This document shows positions 47,932-57,995 of a stretch of 64,000 bases of DNA, piece by piece. A model generated the notes under the pieces. That model searched no databases, was not told the DNA's origin, and worked only from the letters and a program-made list of their open reading frames with translations. This stretch comes from Desertibacillus haloalkaliphilus (GTDB lineage: Bacteria > Bacillota > Bacilli > Bacillales > KJ1-10-99): assembly GCF_019039105.1 (NCBI RefSeq), contig NZ_JAHPIV010000015.1, forward strand, positions 46,873 through 110,872, written 5' to 3'. Within the stretch, counting starts at the first letter, position 1. Every line of letters begins with the position of its first letter. The translations under genes were made by a program, and so were the position numbers.

Positions 47932-49113
47932 ATGAAAAACAATGATATTTTGGTCATCGAAGGTGCACGAACAGCCTTTACTGAATTCGGAGGTTCATTT
48001 CGTAATGTGAGCGCTATAGACCTAGCAACAACGAGTAGCAAAGAAGCATTGAAAAAATCAGGTGTTGAGGCTGAGGAAGTCGACAATGTCGTGATTGGAA
48101 ATGTGATTCAATCTAGCTCGGATGCCATTTATACAGGTCGACACGTCGGCTTAAAAGCTGGGGTCCCACAGAACGTCCCTGGTCTGACTGTGAATCGCTT
48201 ATGCGGGTCTGGACTACAAGCCATTGTGAATGCAGCACAATCAATCAAATTAGGTGAATCATCCGTTGCTATTGCTGGTGGTACTGAAAATATGAGCCAA
48301 GTCCCACATGTCATTCGCGGAGCACGTTGGGGGGTTCCATTAGGCAAAGCACCGATGGAAGACTATTTATGGGAAGCACTATATGATCCTTATGGCGACT
48401 GCACAATGGCCTTAACAGCTGAAAATCTAGCAGAAAAATACGGCATTTCAAGAGAGGAAATTGATGAGTTTGCCGTTAACAGTCATCAAAGAGCAATTGA
48501 TGCGATTGAAGGTGGACGATTTTCAGAAGAGATTGTTCCGTATACGATCAAAAAACGAAAAAAGGACATCGTCATTGATCAAGATGAACACCCACGTCAA
48601 ACAACAGCTGAATCATTAGCGAAATTACCTGCCCGGTTTAAAAAGGATGGCGTCGTTACTGCAGGAAATGCCAGTGGTATTAACGATGGGGCAGCTTCCT
48701 TAATTGTCACATCGTCCGATTACGCACAACAACGAAACTTAAAACCGGTGGCTAGACTCGTCTCTTGGGCAGTTGTCGGCGTAGATCCTCAATATATGGG
48801 AATCGGGCCAGCTCCAGCCATTCAAAAAGCGTTAGCGAATGCTGATTTATCCGTCGAGGATTTAGATTTAATTGAAATCAACGAAGCATTTGCTGCTCAA
48901 TACCTCGCTTGTCAAAAAGAGCTTGGCTTTAATCCTGAAATCGGAAATGTTAACGGTGGTGCCGTTGCGTTAGGTCACCCACTTGGAGCAAGTGGAGCAA
49001 GAATCTCGCTTTCTCTTATTTATGAACTACGCCGTAGAAACAAGCGATACGGGGCTTCGGCATTATGCATCGGAGGCGGGCAAGGAATCGCAGCCATTTG
49101 GGAGTGTTTGTAA
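47932..49113 (+). CDS. acetyl-CoA acetyltransferase (thiolase)
   Basis: A 393-residue thiolase: nucleophile Cys in VNRLCGSGLQAIVNA (about 88), His in GGAVALGHPLGASGARI (about 350) and the second Cys in LCIGGGQGIA (about 380). It cleaves 3-ketoacyl-CoA. AAGGAGG before ATG. Confidence 0.95.
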   Translation: MKNNDILVIEGARTAFTEFGGSFRNVSAIDLATTSSKEALKKSGVEAEEVDNVVIGNVIQSSSDAIYTGRHVGLKAGVPQNVPGLTVNRLCGSGLQAIVNAAQSIKLGESSVAIAGGTENMSQVPHVIRGARWGVPLGKAPMEDYLWEALYDPYGDCTMALTAENLAEKYGISREEIDEFAVNSHQRAIDAIEGGRFSEEIVPYTIKKRKKDIVIDQDEHPRQTTAESLAKLPARFKKDGVVTAGNASGINDGAASLIVTSSDYAQQRNLKPVARLVSWAVVGVDPQYMGIGPAPAIQKALANADLSVEDLDLIEINEAFAAQYLACQKELGFNPEIGNVNGGAVALGHPLGASGARISLSLIYELRRRNKRYGASALCIGGGQGIAAIWECL

Positions 49114-49145
49114 TCTATTCATAGATAAATTGAACAGACCTGTTC

Positions 49146-49175
49146 ACGAACTAGTTCGTACCTATTTTTTATAAG
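49146..49175 (+). terminator. weak terminator or attenuator between thiolase and ligase genes
   Basis: ACGAACTAGTTCGT (49146-49159) is a perfect palindrome followed by ACCTATTTTTT. The 100-base gap here is the largest inside the operon, so expression of the ligase part may be reduced or start separately. Confidence 0.5.
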
Positions 49176-49215
49176 TTTAATTTTTGTAAAATTCAGTAAA
49201 ATACGGAGGTCGTTT

Positions 49216-50796
49216 ATGAATAACAAAGATCCGCAAAGTATTACCCAACTATTTGAAAGCGCTTCCTCTAGAGGGCCTACGAAAGAAATCGTGTTTGATC
49301 AATATCAGCGAATGACTTATCAGGATGTTTGGAATGATTCACTTACCCTAGCCGCAGCACTTCGTGAACAAAATGTCTCTAAAGGAGATAAAGTCGCCGT
49401 TTGTTTGCCGAACTGGAATGAATTCGTCGTTATTTATATGGCCATCGCTCACTTAGGCGCTATTATGGTTCCATTTAATACAAGATATAAATCAGAAGAA
49501 GTCGAATACATCCTTAACAATTCAGGAGCTAAAGTCGCCTTCTTTACAAAAGAATTTAGTGGTGTAAATCATTTCGAGCAATTCAAACAAGCTAGTCAAA
49601 CGTGCGAACAACTCGAGAAATTATTTACGGTACGCTTCAAAGATAATGATCATTTATCTTACGAAGATTTATTAACCACCGGACAAAATAAAACGTTCTC
49701 TCCTGTCGCTATCGATCCAAAGGAAGATGTATTTACGATTCTATATACATCAGGATCAACAGGTGCACCAAAAGGGGCTATGCTTACCCACGCTAATGTC
49801 GTCAGCACGGCCGTCATTACGGCTGAGGAAATGAAATGTACATCAGATGATGTTTTTCTAGTAGCTGTCCCCGTTTTTCACGTGTTTGGGATGGTTCCAA
49901 GCATCTTAACGACGATCGCCTCTGGCGCAAGAATGGTATTCATGGATCAATACAAAGCGAAGGAAGCACTAAAAATTATCGAAGATGAAGGTATTACGAT
50001 CAAACATGGCGTACCTACTATGTTTGTACTCGAGTTAAACCATCCTGAATTCAAGAATTATAATTTATCAACATTACGCACGGGTTTAATTGCGGCTGCT
50101 CCATGCCCTGTTGAGGTTGTCAAACGAATTCGCTCTGATATGGGTTGTAATATTATTGTCGCTTACGGATTGAGTGAAACCTCCCCTACATTAACGATGA
50201 CTAGCTTCAATGATAATGACCTAGTGCGTTCGGAAACAGTCGGAAAAGCACTCCCTGGTGCAGAAATAAAGATCGTCAACGAACAACGAGAAGAGGTCAA
50301 CGTAGGAGAAGTTGGTGAACTCGCTTGTCGTAGCTTTGGTGTTATGAAAGGCTATTACAATATGCCTGAGAAAACGAAAGAAGCCCTTGATAACGATGGT
50401 TGGTTCTATTCTGGTGATCTAGCAACCATGGATAATCACGGTTATATCCGTATTGTTGGACGTAAGAAAGAAATGATTATCCGCGGCGGTTACAACATTT
50501 ATCCACGAGAAGTAGAAGAAGTGTTTTACACTCACCCGAATGTCATGGAAGTAGCCATTGTCGGTCTACCTGATACCGTCCTTGGAGAAATATCGTGTGC
50601 ATGTATCAAGCTAAAAGCTGAGGATGATACCGATGAAAAGAGCTTGCTAGACTTTATAAAAACAAAGGTTGCCGATTACAAGGTCCCTGACAAAGTCTTG
50701 GTCGTAGATGAGTTCCCTATGACGGCAAGCGGTAAAATTAAAAAGATAGAACTCCAAAAACAATTGAAAGAAAAATTAACAACTGAATTACGTTAA
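49216..50796 (+). CDS. acyl-CoA ligase (AMP-forming)
   Basis: A 526-residue adenylate-forming ligase. P-loop-like YTSGSTGAPKGAMLTH (about 177), AYGLSETSP (about 315), GWFYSGDLATMDNHGYIRIV and GRKKEMIIRGGYNIYPREVE, and the catalytic Lys in MTASGKIKKIEL. It activates an organic acid to its CoA ester for the neighbouring oxidation enzymes; the acid (short/medium fatty or aryl) cannot be read from the sequence. CGGAGGTCG site. Confidence 0.94.
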   Translation: MNNKDPQSITQLFESASSRGPTKEIVFDQYQRMTYQDVWNDSLTLAAALREQNVSKGDKVAVCLPNWNEFVVIYMAIAHLGAIMVPFNTRYKSEEVEYILNNSGAKVAFFTKEFSGVNHFEQFKQASQTCEQLEKLFTVRFKDNDHLSYEDLLTTGQNKTFSPVAIDPKEDVFTILYTSGSTGAPKGAMLTHANVVSTAVITAEEMKCTSDDVFLVAVPVFHVFGMVPSILTTIASGARMVFMDQYKAKEALKIIEDEGITIKHGVPTMFVLELNHPEFKNYNLSTLRTGLIAAAPCPVEVVKRIRSDMGCNIIVAYGLSETSPTLTMTSFNDNDLVRSETVGKALPGAEIKIVNEQREEVNVGEVGELACRSFGVMKGYYNMPEKTKEALDNDGWFYSGDLATMDNHGYIRIVGRKKEMIIRGGYNIYPREVEEVFYTHPNVMEVAIVGLPDTVLGEISCACIKLKAEDDTDEKSLLDFIKTKVADYKVPDKVLVVDEFPMTASGKIKKIELQKQLKEKLTTELR

Positions 50797-50827
50797 TAGC
50801 TACTACTAAAAAAGGAGCTAGCAAAAC

Positions 50828-51193
50828 ATGAGCAAACAATCTATAACATACCAACAAAGCGAGCATATCCCTCGTCACACAGATTGGAAACCCTTACGGA
50901 TCGAAGGCATCTCAATGAAAAACCTCCATCAATTTGAGGAAGGTGGTAGTACGGTCCTTATCAAGATGGAACCAAATAGTTCATTCCCCCTTCATAACCA
51001 CGAAGCAGAAGAAGAAGTCTATGTCGTTGAAGGAGAAGTAAAAGTAGGTAAATATCATTTAGAACAAGGAGATTATCTATTTACATCACCAGAAACGATT
51101 CATGCGCCATTCTCCCGTAAGGGGTGCATTCTTCTAGCAACAACCCGAAAGCCATTAAAATTTTTAAATAAAAAAGAAGATCAATCACGTTAG
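50828..51193 (+). CDS. small cupin-domain protein
   Basis: A 121-residue single-domain cupin. Motif 1 FPLHNHEAEEEVYVVEGEVK (metal His and Glu) and motif 2 GDYLFTSPETIHAPFS are clear. It may bind a metal and an acid ligand, or be a dioxygenase- or isomerase-like helper of the pathway. Between ligase and acyl-CoA dehydrogenase in the operon. Confidence 0.88.
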   Translation: MSKQSITYQQSEHIPRHTDWKPLRIEGISMKNLHQFEEGGSTVLIKMEPNSSFPLHNHEAEEEVYVVEGEVKVGKYHLEQGDYLFTSPETIHAPFSRKGCILLATTRKPLKFLNKKEDQSR

Positions 51194-51225
51194 TACATGA
51201 TCTTCCGTTTATAGAGGTGGGTAAT

Positions 51226-52362
51226 ATGAATTTTCATTTATCAGAAGAACAATTAGCGATTCAATCATTAGCACGAGATTTTGCCACAAATGAAATTGCA
51301 CCCTTTGCTAGAACATACGACGAGGAAGAATCGTTCCCGATAGATATTATGCAAAAGTTATATGAAAATGGCTTGGCTAACTTAGCCATTCCGGAACAAT
51401 ATGGAGGTCCTGGCATCGATAAGGTCTCCCACTCCTTAATCGTTGAAGAAATAGCGAAGGCATGCGCAGGGGTGGCTACAAGTCTTGAAGCAAACTCACT
51501 ATCATCATATCCGATCCTTATCGGTGGCAGCGATGACCTCAAACGCAAATACTTAACTCGACTGACTGAGGAAGGGAAATTTGCATCCTTTGCTTTGACG
51601 GAACCGAATGCAGGAAGCGATGTGAGTTCCTTATCAACGACGATAAAAAAAGCCGGAGATGAGTATATCCTTGATGGAGAGAAATGCTTTATCACCAATG
51701 CTAGTTACGCTGACTTCTTTGTCGTGCTAGCTGTTCAAAAAGATGAAGATCAAAAAAAATCATTCACAGCGTTAATCGTTGACCGCGATTCTCCTGGGGT
51801 GACGATTGGTGAAAAAGAGAAAAAGATGGGTCTACGTGCCTCTGATACATCATCTGTTATTTTTGAAGAAGTCAGAGTACCGGTTAGCAACCGTTTAGGA
51901 GCTGAAGGTGACGGTTTTAAAATCTTTATGAAAGCATTGATGAGCGCGCGTCCGATGGTCGGATCACAAGCAGTTGGCATCGCCCAAGGGGCTTATGAAG
52001 CGGCGTTAGCTTACGCCAAAGAACGGAAACAATTTGGAAAACCGATTACTCAGTTCCAATCACTACAATTTATGCTTGCTGATATGGCAATGACGATTGA
52101 AGCTTCTCGATTGCTTGTACAAAAAGCTGTATACCTTTTACAAGAAGGCACCCCTTCTCTTACTCATGCTTCATTCGCGAAATGCTATGCTTCTGATACG
52201 GCAATGAAGGTCGCAACGGATGCTGTGCAAATTTTTGGCGGATATGGGTTCATACGCGAATATCCAGTTGAAAAATACTTACGAGACGCTAAAATTATGC
52301 AAATCTATGAAGGAACCAATCAAATTCAACGTGTCGTCATCGCTAAGGAAATCCTTTCATAA
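51226..52362 (+). CDS. acyl-CoA dehydrogenase
   Basis: 378 residues from ATG 51226 (AGAGGTGGG site). FAD-dependent: FALTEPNAGSDVSSLSTTIK, MGLRASDTSSVIFEEVRVP, AYAKERKQFGKPITQFQSLQ, and the catalytic Glu in QIYEGTNQIQRVV near residue 365, as in short/medium-chain enzymes. It introduces the 2,3 double bond that the hydratase uses. Confidence 0.95.
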   Translation: MNFHLSEEQLAIQSLARDFATNEIAPFARTYDEEESFPIDIMQKLYENGLANLAIPEQYGGPGIDKVSHSLIVEEIAKACAGVATSLEANSLSSYPILIGGSDDLKRKYLTRLTEEGKFASFALTEPNAGSDVSSLSTTIKKAGDEYILDGEKCFITNASYADFFVVLAVQKDEDQKKSFTALIVDRDSPGVTIGEKEKKMGLRASDTSSVIFEEVRVPVSNRLGAEGDGFKIFMKALMSARPMVGSQAVGIAQGAYEAALAYAKERKQFGKPITQFQSLQFMLADMAMTIEASRLLVQKAVYLLQEGTPSLTHASFAKCYASDTAMKVATDAVQIFGGYGFIREYPVEKYLRDAKIMQIYEGTNQIQRVVIAKEILS

Positions 52363-52447
52363 CAAACATCCAATAGAGAGAAAAAAGCAGATCCAAGAAC
52401 ATTTTTTAAACATAAATTCTGAAAATTAAAATAACGGAGGTGGTTTT

Positions 52448-53818
52448 ATGGCTTTTTACAAGCGTAAAGACGGAGAAGAGCATCCGCATTGGCCGCTGGG
52501 GCCGTTTCAAATTCGCTTACCATTTATTCATTACCGCTTAGAGACACCAGAAATTATTCAAGGAATTGTTTTGTTTGCCATCGGCCTAACCGTCATCCCT
52601 CTTTTAGAAAACTATGTTGGGTTCTCTTACGAGGCAGCATTAGCCGTTGCCACGATTTACCTTCTCACAATGCTTATTCCACCTCTGATGGGGGTACCGT
52701 TTGTCCCTGGGTTTATTACAGCTGCTATTCCACTTGTCATTATCTTCCTCGGTAATTTTGAACCAGGTCCCGAGGCTGTAAGGGCTCTGATCGGCTTACA
52801 ACTATCAGTCGCTGTCATTTTCCTCTTGCTTGGAATTACTGGTTTAGGGAAAATGATTGTGACCAAACTACCCAACTCGTTAAAATCTGGGATCTTAATA
52901 GGTGCTGGTATCGCAGCGATACTAGGAGAAATTGAAGCAGGAGGTCGACTTGCAACAACTCCGATTTCATTAATTATCGGAACATTAGTATGCTTCTACC
53001 TTATGTTCTCTAATTCATTTCAACAACTATATAACAAAGGTAGAATTGCGAAGGTTATCGCTAACTTTGGAATCATGCCTGCCATAATCGTCGCGATTAT
53101 CATCGGTTGGGCATCAAGAGAATACCAGACACCTACGATTGAATGGGGATTTGTCATTCCAAATTTTCCAGAGCTGTGGAATTATACCCCATTTGTTGTC
53201 GGACTACCTGATCTAAACATTATTTTACTAGCGATTCCAACCGCTCTCATCGCTTATATTATCGCTTATGGTGATATCGTTGTGGGAACGTCCTTGTTGG
53301 ATCGAGCATCAGAAAAACGGAACGATGAAAAGGTTCCCGTAAGTATTAGTAATTTACACACGCTAACGTTTTTTAGAAACTTTGTTCACGCTTTATTCGC
53401 ACCACACCCAGGGTTAGCCGGACCGATCTTTACAGCAGGTACAGCTTCCGTGATGGAGCGGTATAAATACGGACGAAAAGCGATGGATTCAATCCATTCT
53501 GGCACGAATTCATTACTGATTGCCATGTTTATTTCAACGATTACACTGCCACTAGTGACACTTTTTCAACCTGTATTACCAATCGCATTATCATTAACAT
53601 TAATTTTAACTGGGTATCTATGTATTTCGATCGGTATTGATCAAGTAAAAACGCCTGCTGAACGAGGTGTAGCGGGAGTCATGGCCATTGTCTTGTTTGC
53701 ATATGGAGCCGCACATGCACTGATCGTTGGTCTGATCCTCTACTTCTTAATCCAGAAAAAATCTAATGATAAACAGGAAGATCAAAGTTTTGATGAAAAC
53801 ATTGAAAAAACCGGGTAA
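52448..53818 (+). CDS. membrane permease, NCS2-like or related
   Basis: A 456-residue protein with about 12 membrane segments after a polar start (KDGEEHPHWPLGPFQIRLPF). Features such as GVPFVPGFITAAIPLVIIF, GDIVVGTSLLDRASEKR and PHPGLAGPIFTAGTASVMER suggest a relative of nucleobase/ascorbate or sulfate-type carriers, without certainty. As last gene of the operon it probably imports the acid that the ligase activates. CGGAGGTGG site. Confidence 0.75.
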   Translation: MAFYKRKDGEEHPHWPLGPFQIRLPFIHYRLETPEIIQGIVLFAIGLTVIPLLENYVGFSYEAALAVATIYLLTMLIPPLMGVPFVPGFITAAIPLVIIFLGNFEPGPEAVRALIGLQLSVAVIFLLLGITGLGKMIVTKLPNSLKSGILIGAGIAAILGEIEAGGRLATTPISLIIGTLVCFYLMFSNSFQQLYNKGRIAKVIANFGIMPAIIVAIIIGWASREYQTPTIEWGFVIPNFPELWNYTPFVVGLPDLNIILLAIPTALIAYIIAYGDIVVGTSLLDRASEKRNDEKVPVSISNLHTLTFFRNFVHALFAPHPGLAGPIFTAGTASVMERYKYGRKAMDSIHSGTNSLLIAMFISTITLPLVTLFQPVLPIALSLTLILTGYLCISIGIDQVKTPAERGVAGVMAIVLFAYGAAHALIVGLILYFLIQKKSNDKQEDQSFDENIEKTG

Positions 53819-53828
53819 CTATCATTTT

Positions 53829-53862
53829 CAAAAAACCTTGAAGAAGCTTCAAGGTTTTTTGA
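53829..53862 (+). terminator. terminator of the CoA-degradation operon
   Basis: AAAAAACCTTGAAG and CTTCAAGGTTTTTT pair around a short loop. Strong rho-independent structure right after the permease stop. Confidence 0.9.
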
Positions 53863-53963
53863 AGGTGAATAACATGAGATCACGAACAAATAAATGATAT
53901 AATATTATGAATGTTTTAAATATTTCTTATGTTTTAAACTTGCAAAAGTAAGTGAGGGATCGT

Positions 53964-56213
53964 ATGACTTCAATCACAAAACAAGAAAAACTTAAACAAA
54001 GAATCGATTATCATTTAAGAGAAGTAACTAGACAGTTAGTGAAATTCGATACGGTCGAAGAAACATTAAACTTTTTATTAGAATCCTTTGCGCTTGAATT
54101 CACCTGCGATTTAGTTGCCGTTATCTTAAAGGAAGGTGACATTTTAACACCAAAAGTTTGGATAGGTGAAGATTATAATATCAAAGATACACTCACTCTT
54201 CCACTTGACCGTTGTTCTCCAAATCTCTTACAGGATGCCTTATGGTGGCCAAATGATAAGGAAGACAACAGTGAGTGTCAATTTAGTCGCTCCTTAGAAA
54301 ATGAGGAGATCTCGACGTGGTTTACGGTTCCTTTGAAAGAAAATAACCATAGCTTTGGTTTTTGTCTCATTTGCTTTCGTAAGTTTGTCCCTTTGGTACT
54401 AGAGGCTGAAAAAATATTTGAGGAATTTGGTCGTGATGTTGCCGTTGCGATGGAGTTAGCTCGTAAGAAAGAAAAACAAAAAAAGAAAATAAAAGGGATC
54501 GAATGGTTAAGAGAAAATATTTTTCCAGGATCTTCAATTGAACAAATGATTGAAAAGATTGTTGAACGCGCTGGTAAAGGAACGAAAGCAAAAGGAGCCT
54601 GTATCTTTTTATATGATGAGAACAATAATCGCTTCAGTTTCCATCAACCAGCGTATGGATCGATTGAACCCCCTAAGAGCATTGTAATTGATTCAAGAAA
54701 ATCAATGAAGAATTATTTCCCCTCTTTAGAAACCGCTGGAGGGTGCGAGTTAACGGTACCTTTGGTTGTTAACTTAAAAACCATTGGTGTTCTACATGTT
54801 TGCGGAAAAGACGATGGAACCTTTACTGAAGAGGATCTCGAGCTTTTAAACTTTTTAGCCTCTCATGTTTCCACACAAATTGAGAATGCTCGTATGTATA
54901 AACTTGAATCAGAAAGTAAAACACGAATGAAAAGTATCATTATTCATCATCAAGAACTATCTCAAAAAATGGTGGAAGGAAAAAGTATTAATGAACTAAC
55001 TGAAACGATAAGCTCTCTGTTGCAGAGTTCGATCTATTTATTGGATCGATTTTTACGTCCCATTTCCTACTATCCACAAGAAGAGGACAAGGACCTCCAC
55101 TCCCTAATTATCAATCGTCTATCCATCCATAAGGATCAAATCCTTGCGCTAAAAACCGATGAATTATGGATCGGAGAAGATAAACTCGAACTCGGCATTT
55201 GGCCAGTTATTAGTAGCGGTGATGTCCTTGGTTATTTAGCCATCGTTACGAATCAAAAGAAGTTTGACCAGATTCACCGTTTAACGTTAGACTATGTACT
55301 TAATATATATGCGATTGAATTTATGAAGGAAAAACTAATCTTGGAAACCAAAGAACAAGTAAAAGAGAGCTTTATTAATCAATTATTTGCTCCGAGTATC
55401 GATGATTACGATAAAATCATCCAATATGCGAATTTAATAAATTGGAATTTATTTGATCGACATCGAATTACCGTACTTACGATTGTGAATAATCAAGACG
55501 TTGAGATTGACCTAGTTGAATTGGAACGAAAAAAAGCATTCATCTGGGATAAGATCAAAACAAACATGTCCAATTTTGATCCAGGAACGATATTTACTCG
55601 TAAAGGAAATGAATTTATTTTTATCTCTCATGTTCAAAACGAAAAGGCTGATGTAAATAACTATTGGTCAAATGTTTATCGACGGATTAAACAAATCGTT
55701 AAAAAAGAGGATGATCTTTTTGACGTCTATATGGGGGTTGGTGGAATTACGGAATTGATTGACGAATATTACCCCTGCTATAAGAAAGCATCGAAAGCAA
55801 CTAATGTCGTCTATCATCGTTTTTCAACTTTAGGTTTTGCTTTGTACGATGATTTGGGGTCCTATGCAATTTTGCATAGTATCAATGATCAAGATACGGT
55901 TTACGACTTCGTCAATGAATATTTAACCCCCCTATTGAATTATGCAGATGGTCAAGGAGCAGATTTATTCCTTACGCTTAAAACCTATTTAGACCGCAAT
56001 GGCAGTATAAAAGAAACATCAGAAGCTCTGTTTATTCACCGCAGTACGTTGCAATATCGCCTTGAGAAAATTCGTGAAGTGCTAAAAGTAGATCTAGATG
56101 ATGCCGATGTTCGTTTTAATTTAATGATGGCTTATCGGTTATATAGCCTGTCCGATAAACCTCAAAAACTTGACAGAGGATCACCTCCCTCCTTTAATTA
56201 TCAGAAAAGTTGA
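53964..56213 (+). CDS. GAF-domain transcriptional activator with PucR/CdaR-type HTH
   Basis: 749 residues from ATG 53964 (AGTGAGGG site). Two GAF-like sensor domains (about 20-170 and 190-320), a linker helix, a third sensor-like region and a C-terminal PucR-type HTH (DRNGSIKETSEALFIHRSTL, QYRLEKIREVLKVDL). Such proteins activate catabolic genes in response to small acids. Same orientation and directly downstream of the operon, so it is the likely regulator of it and of the MBL hydrolase gene that follows. Confidence 0.85.
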   Translation: MTSITKQEKLKQRIDYHLREVTRQLVKFDTVEETLNFLLESFALEFTCDLVAVILKEGDILTPKVWIGEDYNIKDTLTLPLDRCSPNLLQDALWWPNDKEDNSECQFSRSLENEEISTWFTVPLKENNHSFGFCLICFRKFVPLVLEAEKIFEEFGRDVAVAMELARKKEKQKKKIKGIEWLRENIFPGSSIEQMIEKIVERAGKGTKAKGACIFLYDENNNRFSFHQPAYGSIEPPKSIVIDSRKSMKNYFPSLETAGGCELTVPLVVNLKTIGVLHVCGKDDGTFTEEDLELLNFLASHVSTQIENARMYKLESESKTRMKSIIIHHQELSQKMVEGKSINELTETISSLLQSSIYLLDRFLRPISYYPQEEDKDLHSLIINRLSIHKDQILALKTDELWIGEDKLELGIWPVISSGDVLGYLAIVTNQKKFDQIHRLTLDYVLNIYAIEFMKEKLILETKEQVKESFINQLFAPSIDDYDKIIQYANLINWNLFDRHRITVLTIVNNQDVEIDLVELERKKAFIWDKIKTNMSNFDPGTIFTRKGNEFIFISHVQNEKADVNNYWSNVYRRIKQIVKKEDDLFDVYMGVGGITELIDEYYPCYKKASKATNVVYHRFSTLGFALYDDLGSYAILHSINDQDTVYDFVNEYLTPLLNYADGQGADLFLTLKTYLDRNGSIKETSEALFIHRSTLQYRLEKIREVLKVDLDDADVRFNLMMAYRLYSLSDKPQKLDRGSPPSFNYQKS

Positions 56214-56339
56214 AATAGTTAACCTTTTATTGTACATTATGTTTATAACAACTAAAATTTTTATAGCATAATATTAAGAACGATCTTACCAAAGGTACGA
56301 ATGCTTCTATGCTTACTCAAGATAAAGGACGTGTTACAA

Positions 56340-57311
56340 ATGTATCAAGTAATTGAAACAGAAAATAGTAAAGTTTACTCAATTTCCGCACCAATGCCAT
56401 ATTTGCGAACGATCAACTTCTTTTTAATACAAAAAGATAATTACCTATGTTTGATCGATGCCGGTATTGATAATGAAAGTTGTTGGGATCAATTAGTAAC
56501 GACTTTATCCAGTCATGGGCTGAAGGTGACCGATATTACTCATATTCTTCTAACCCATCATCATCATGATCATGTGGGGCTAGTCAATCGGATTACTGAA
56601 AACCACCCTATCCCTGTTTATGCCCACCATCAATCCATTCCGCGTTTACACCGAGATGATGATTTTTTGAAGATAAGAGTTAAATTTTTTGAGCAACTAT
56701 ATCATGAGATGGGCTGCGGTCAACAAGGAGAAAAGCAAGTCCAGCATATCGATAACGCTCGTAAAAAAAATACCCATTTGAAAGTAAACACAGATATTTT
56801 ACCGCTAAACCATTTAGATGACATATTAGACTTTCAAGTGCTCGAAGTGCTAGGTCACGCCCCAGATCAAATCGCCTTTTATCACCCTGATAAAAAATGG
56901 CTATTTGCCGGAGATCATCTCATCGAACATATCTCAAGCAATGCCATCGTTGAACCAGACCAAAATGGACAGCGAAAACAAACATTAATAGAATATATTG
57001 AGTCATTGAAAACCTGTTTGAATCTAGATGTGTCAACAGTGTTTACAGGACATGGTGAGCATATCAAAAACCATAAAGAATTAATACAAAAACGTTTAAC
57101 AAGAATTGATGAAAAGTCAGAACAAATACTCAACCTCATCAAACAAGGCCATTCAACTGGGAGTGAAATTGCCCAAACGTTTTACGGTGATAAATATAAA
57201 AGCCAATTTTCACTCGTCATGTCTGAAATTATCGGTCAACTCGATTATTTAGAATCTAAAAATAAAGTGGAAAAGGTCCTCAAAGAGGGCATTTGGCAGT
57301 ATCATTGCTAA
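56340..57311 (+). CDS. metallo-beta-lactamase-fold hydrolase
   Basis: 323 residues from ATG 56340 (AAAGGACGTG site). Metal motif LLTHHHHDHVGL (about 74-85), Asp/His ligands in GHAPDQIAFYH and FAGDHLIEHIS, GHGEHI near 235 and a C-terminal wHTH-like tail (GSEIAQTFYG). Similar to LACTB2/glyoxalase II-like enzymes that can hydrolyse thioesters; in this context an acyl-CoA thioesterase-like role is possible but not shown. Confidence 0.85.
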   Translation: MYQVIETENSKVYSISAPMPYLRTINFFLIQKDNYLCLIDAGIDNESCWDQLVTTLSSHGLKVTDITHILLTHHHHDHVGLVNRITENHPIPVYAHHQSIPRLHRDDDFLKIRVKFFEQLYHEMGCGQQGEKQVQHIDNARKKNTHLKVNTDILPLNHLDDILDFQVLEVLGHAPDQIAFYHPDKKWLFAGDHLIEHISSNAIVEPDQNGQRKQTLIEYIESLKTCLNLDVSTVFTGHGEHIKNHKELIQKRLTRIDEKSEQILNLIKQGHSTGSEIAQTFYGDKYKSQFSLVMSEIIGQLDYLESKNKVEKVLKEGIWQYHC

Positions 57312-57478
57312 AATGCTTCAGATAGGAGTGCCGATGATCCGGTTACTCCTATTTTTTGTGTTTATGCCGATACGCTACTCCCATCCAAGAAATAATTAAC
57401 AATCACAATGAAACGACGCCACCCCCATATACAGGTGAACTGCACCGAAAGTTCTAAGTGAAAGGGAGGATGGACAAT

Positions 57479-57616
57479 ATGAGTAAACAAACAACAACGC
57501 TTACGTACGTAGAAATAGATAACCTGATTGAATCAATCGATAAGGACTCTTTTAAAGATATTAAATGGAAGACCTTTACCGAAGAAGAAATAGAATCTTT
57601 GTTGAAAACTTCCTAA
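57479..57616 (+). CDS. 45-residue acidic protein, unknown
   Basis: AAAGGGAGGA before ATG 57479. MSKQTTTLTYVEIDNLIESI continues to DKDSFKDIKWKTFTEEEIES and ends LLKTS. Amphipathic and soluble. The good site supports a real gene; no family recognised. Confidence 0.5.
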   Translation: MSKQTTTLTYVEIDNLIESIDKDSFKDIKWKTFTEEEIESLLKTS

Positions 57617-57662
57617 CAAAACAAGGTAAAGAATCTATCATTTCACTATAAAAGTAATAGAC

Positions 57663-57791
57663 TTACCCCTTCTCCGCTGCTAGTTTTCGCGCTCGTAACT
57701 GCTCCATCAGCTGATCAAAACGCTCTTTTTCTTCCTTCAATGACTGATTGTTTTCAGCAATATTGATTCTTATTCCAATAATAAAGTACAT
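57663..57791 (-). CDS. possible 42-residue protein, unknown
   Basis: ATG 57791 with AAGGGAAG upstream. Reads MYFIIGIRINIAENNQSLKE and then EKERFDQLMEQLRARKLAAE, a coiled-coil-like helix. Short and without relatives that I know, so it may be spurious. Confidence 0.35.
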   Translation of the reverse strand: MYFIIGIRINIAENNQSLKEEKERFDQLMEQLRARKLAAEKG

Positions 57792-57825
57792 ATCCGTACT
57801 TCCCTTGCTCTTGGTTTACATAAAA

Positions 57826-57850
57826 AACCCCTTTAAGAATAAAGGGGTTA
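57826..57850. terminator. bidirectional terminator
   Basis: AACCCCTTT (57826-57834) and AAAGGGGTT (57841-57849) pair around a 6-base loop, with A and T runs outside. The following 57851-57995 holds no gene. Confidence 0.75.
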
Positions 57851-57995
57851 TAATAGTTCAAATCTAACATTTTTTATTCTAAATAACTATGATCAGTAAG
57901 GGGGAAATAATAGTCACTTAAAAACTAATGAAATCTAAATACCCTATGTACTTTCTATTAGTGCACCACTTGATCAAACGGTAAGAAGCATTTTA

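Noticed and set aside
51261..51980. minus-strand frames of 145 and 76 residues
   Set aside because: Antisense shadows of the acyl-CoA dehydrogenase gene.
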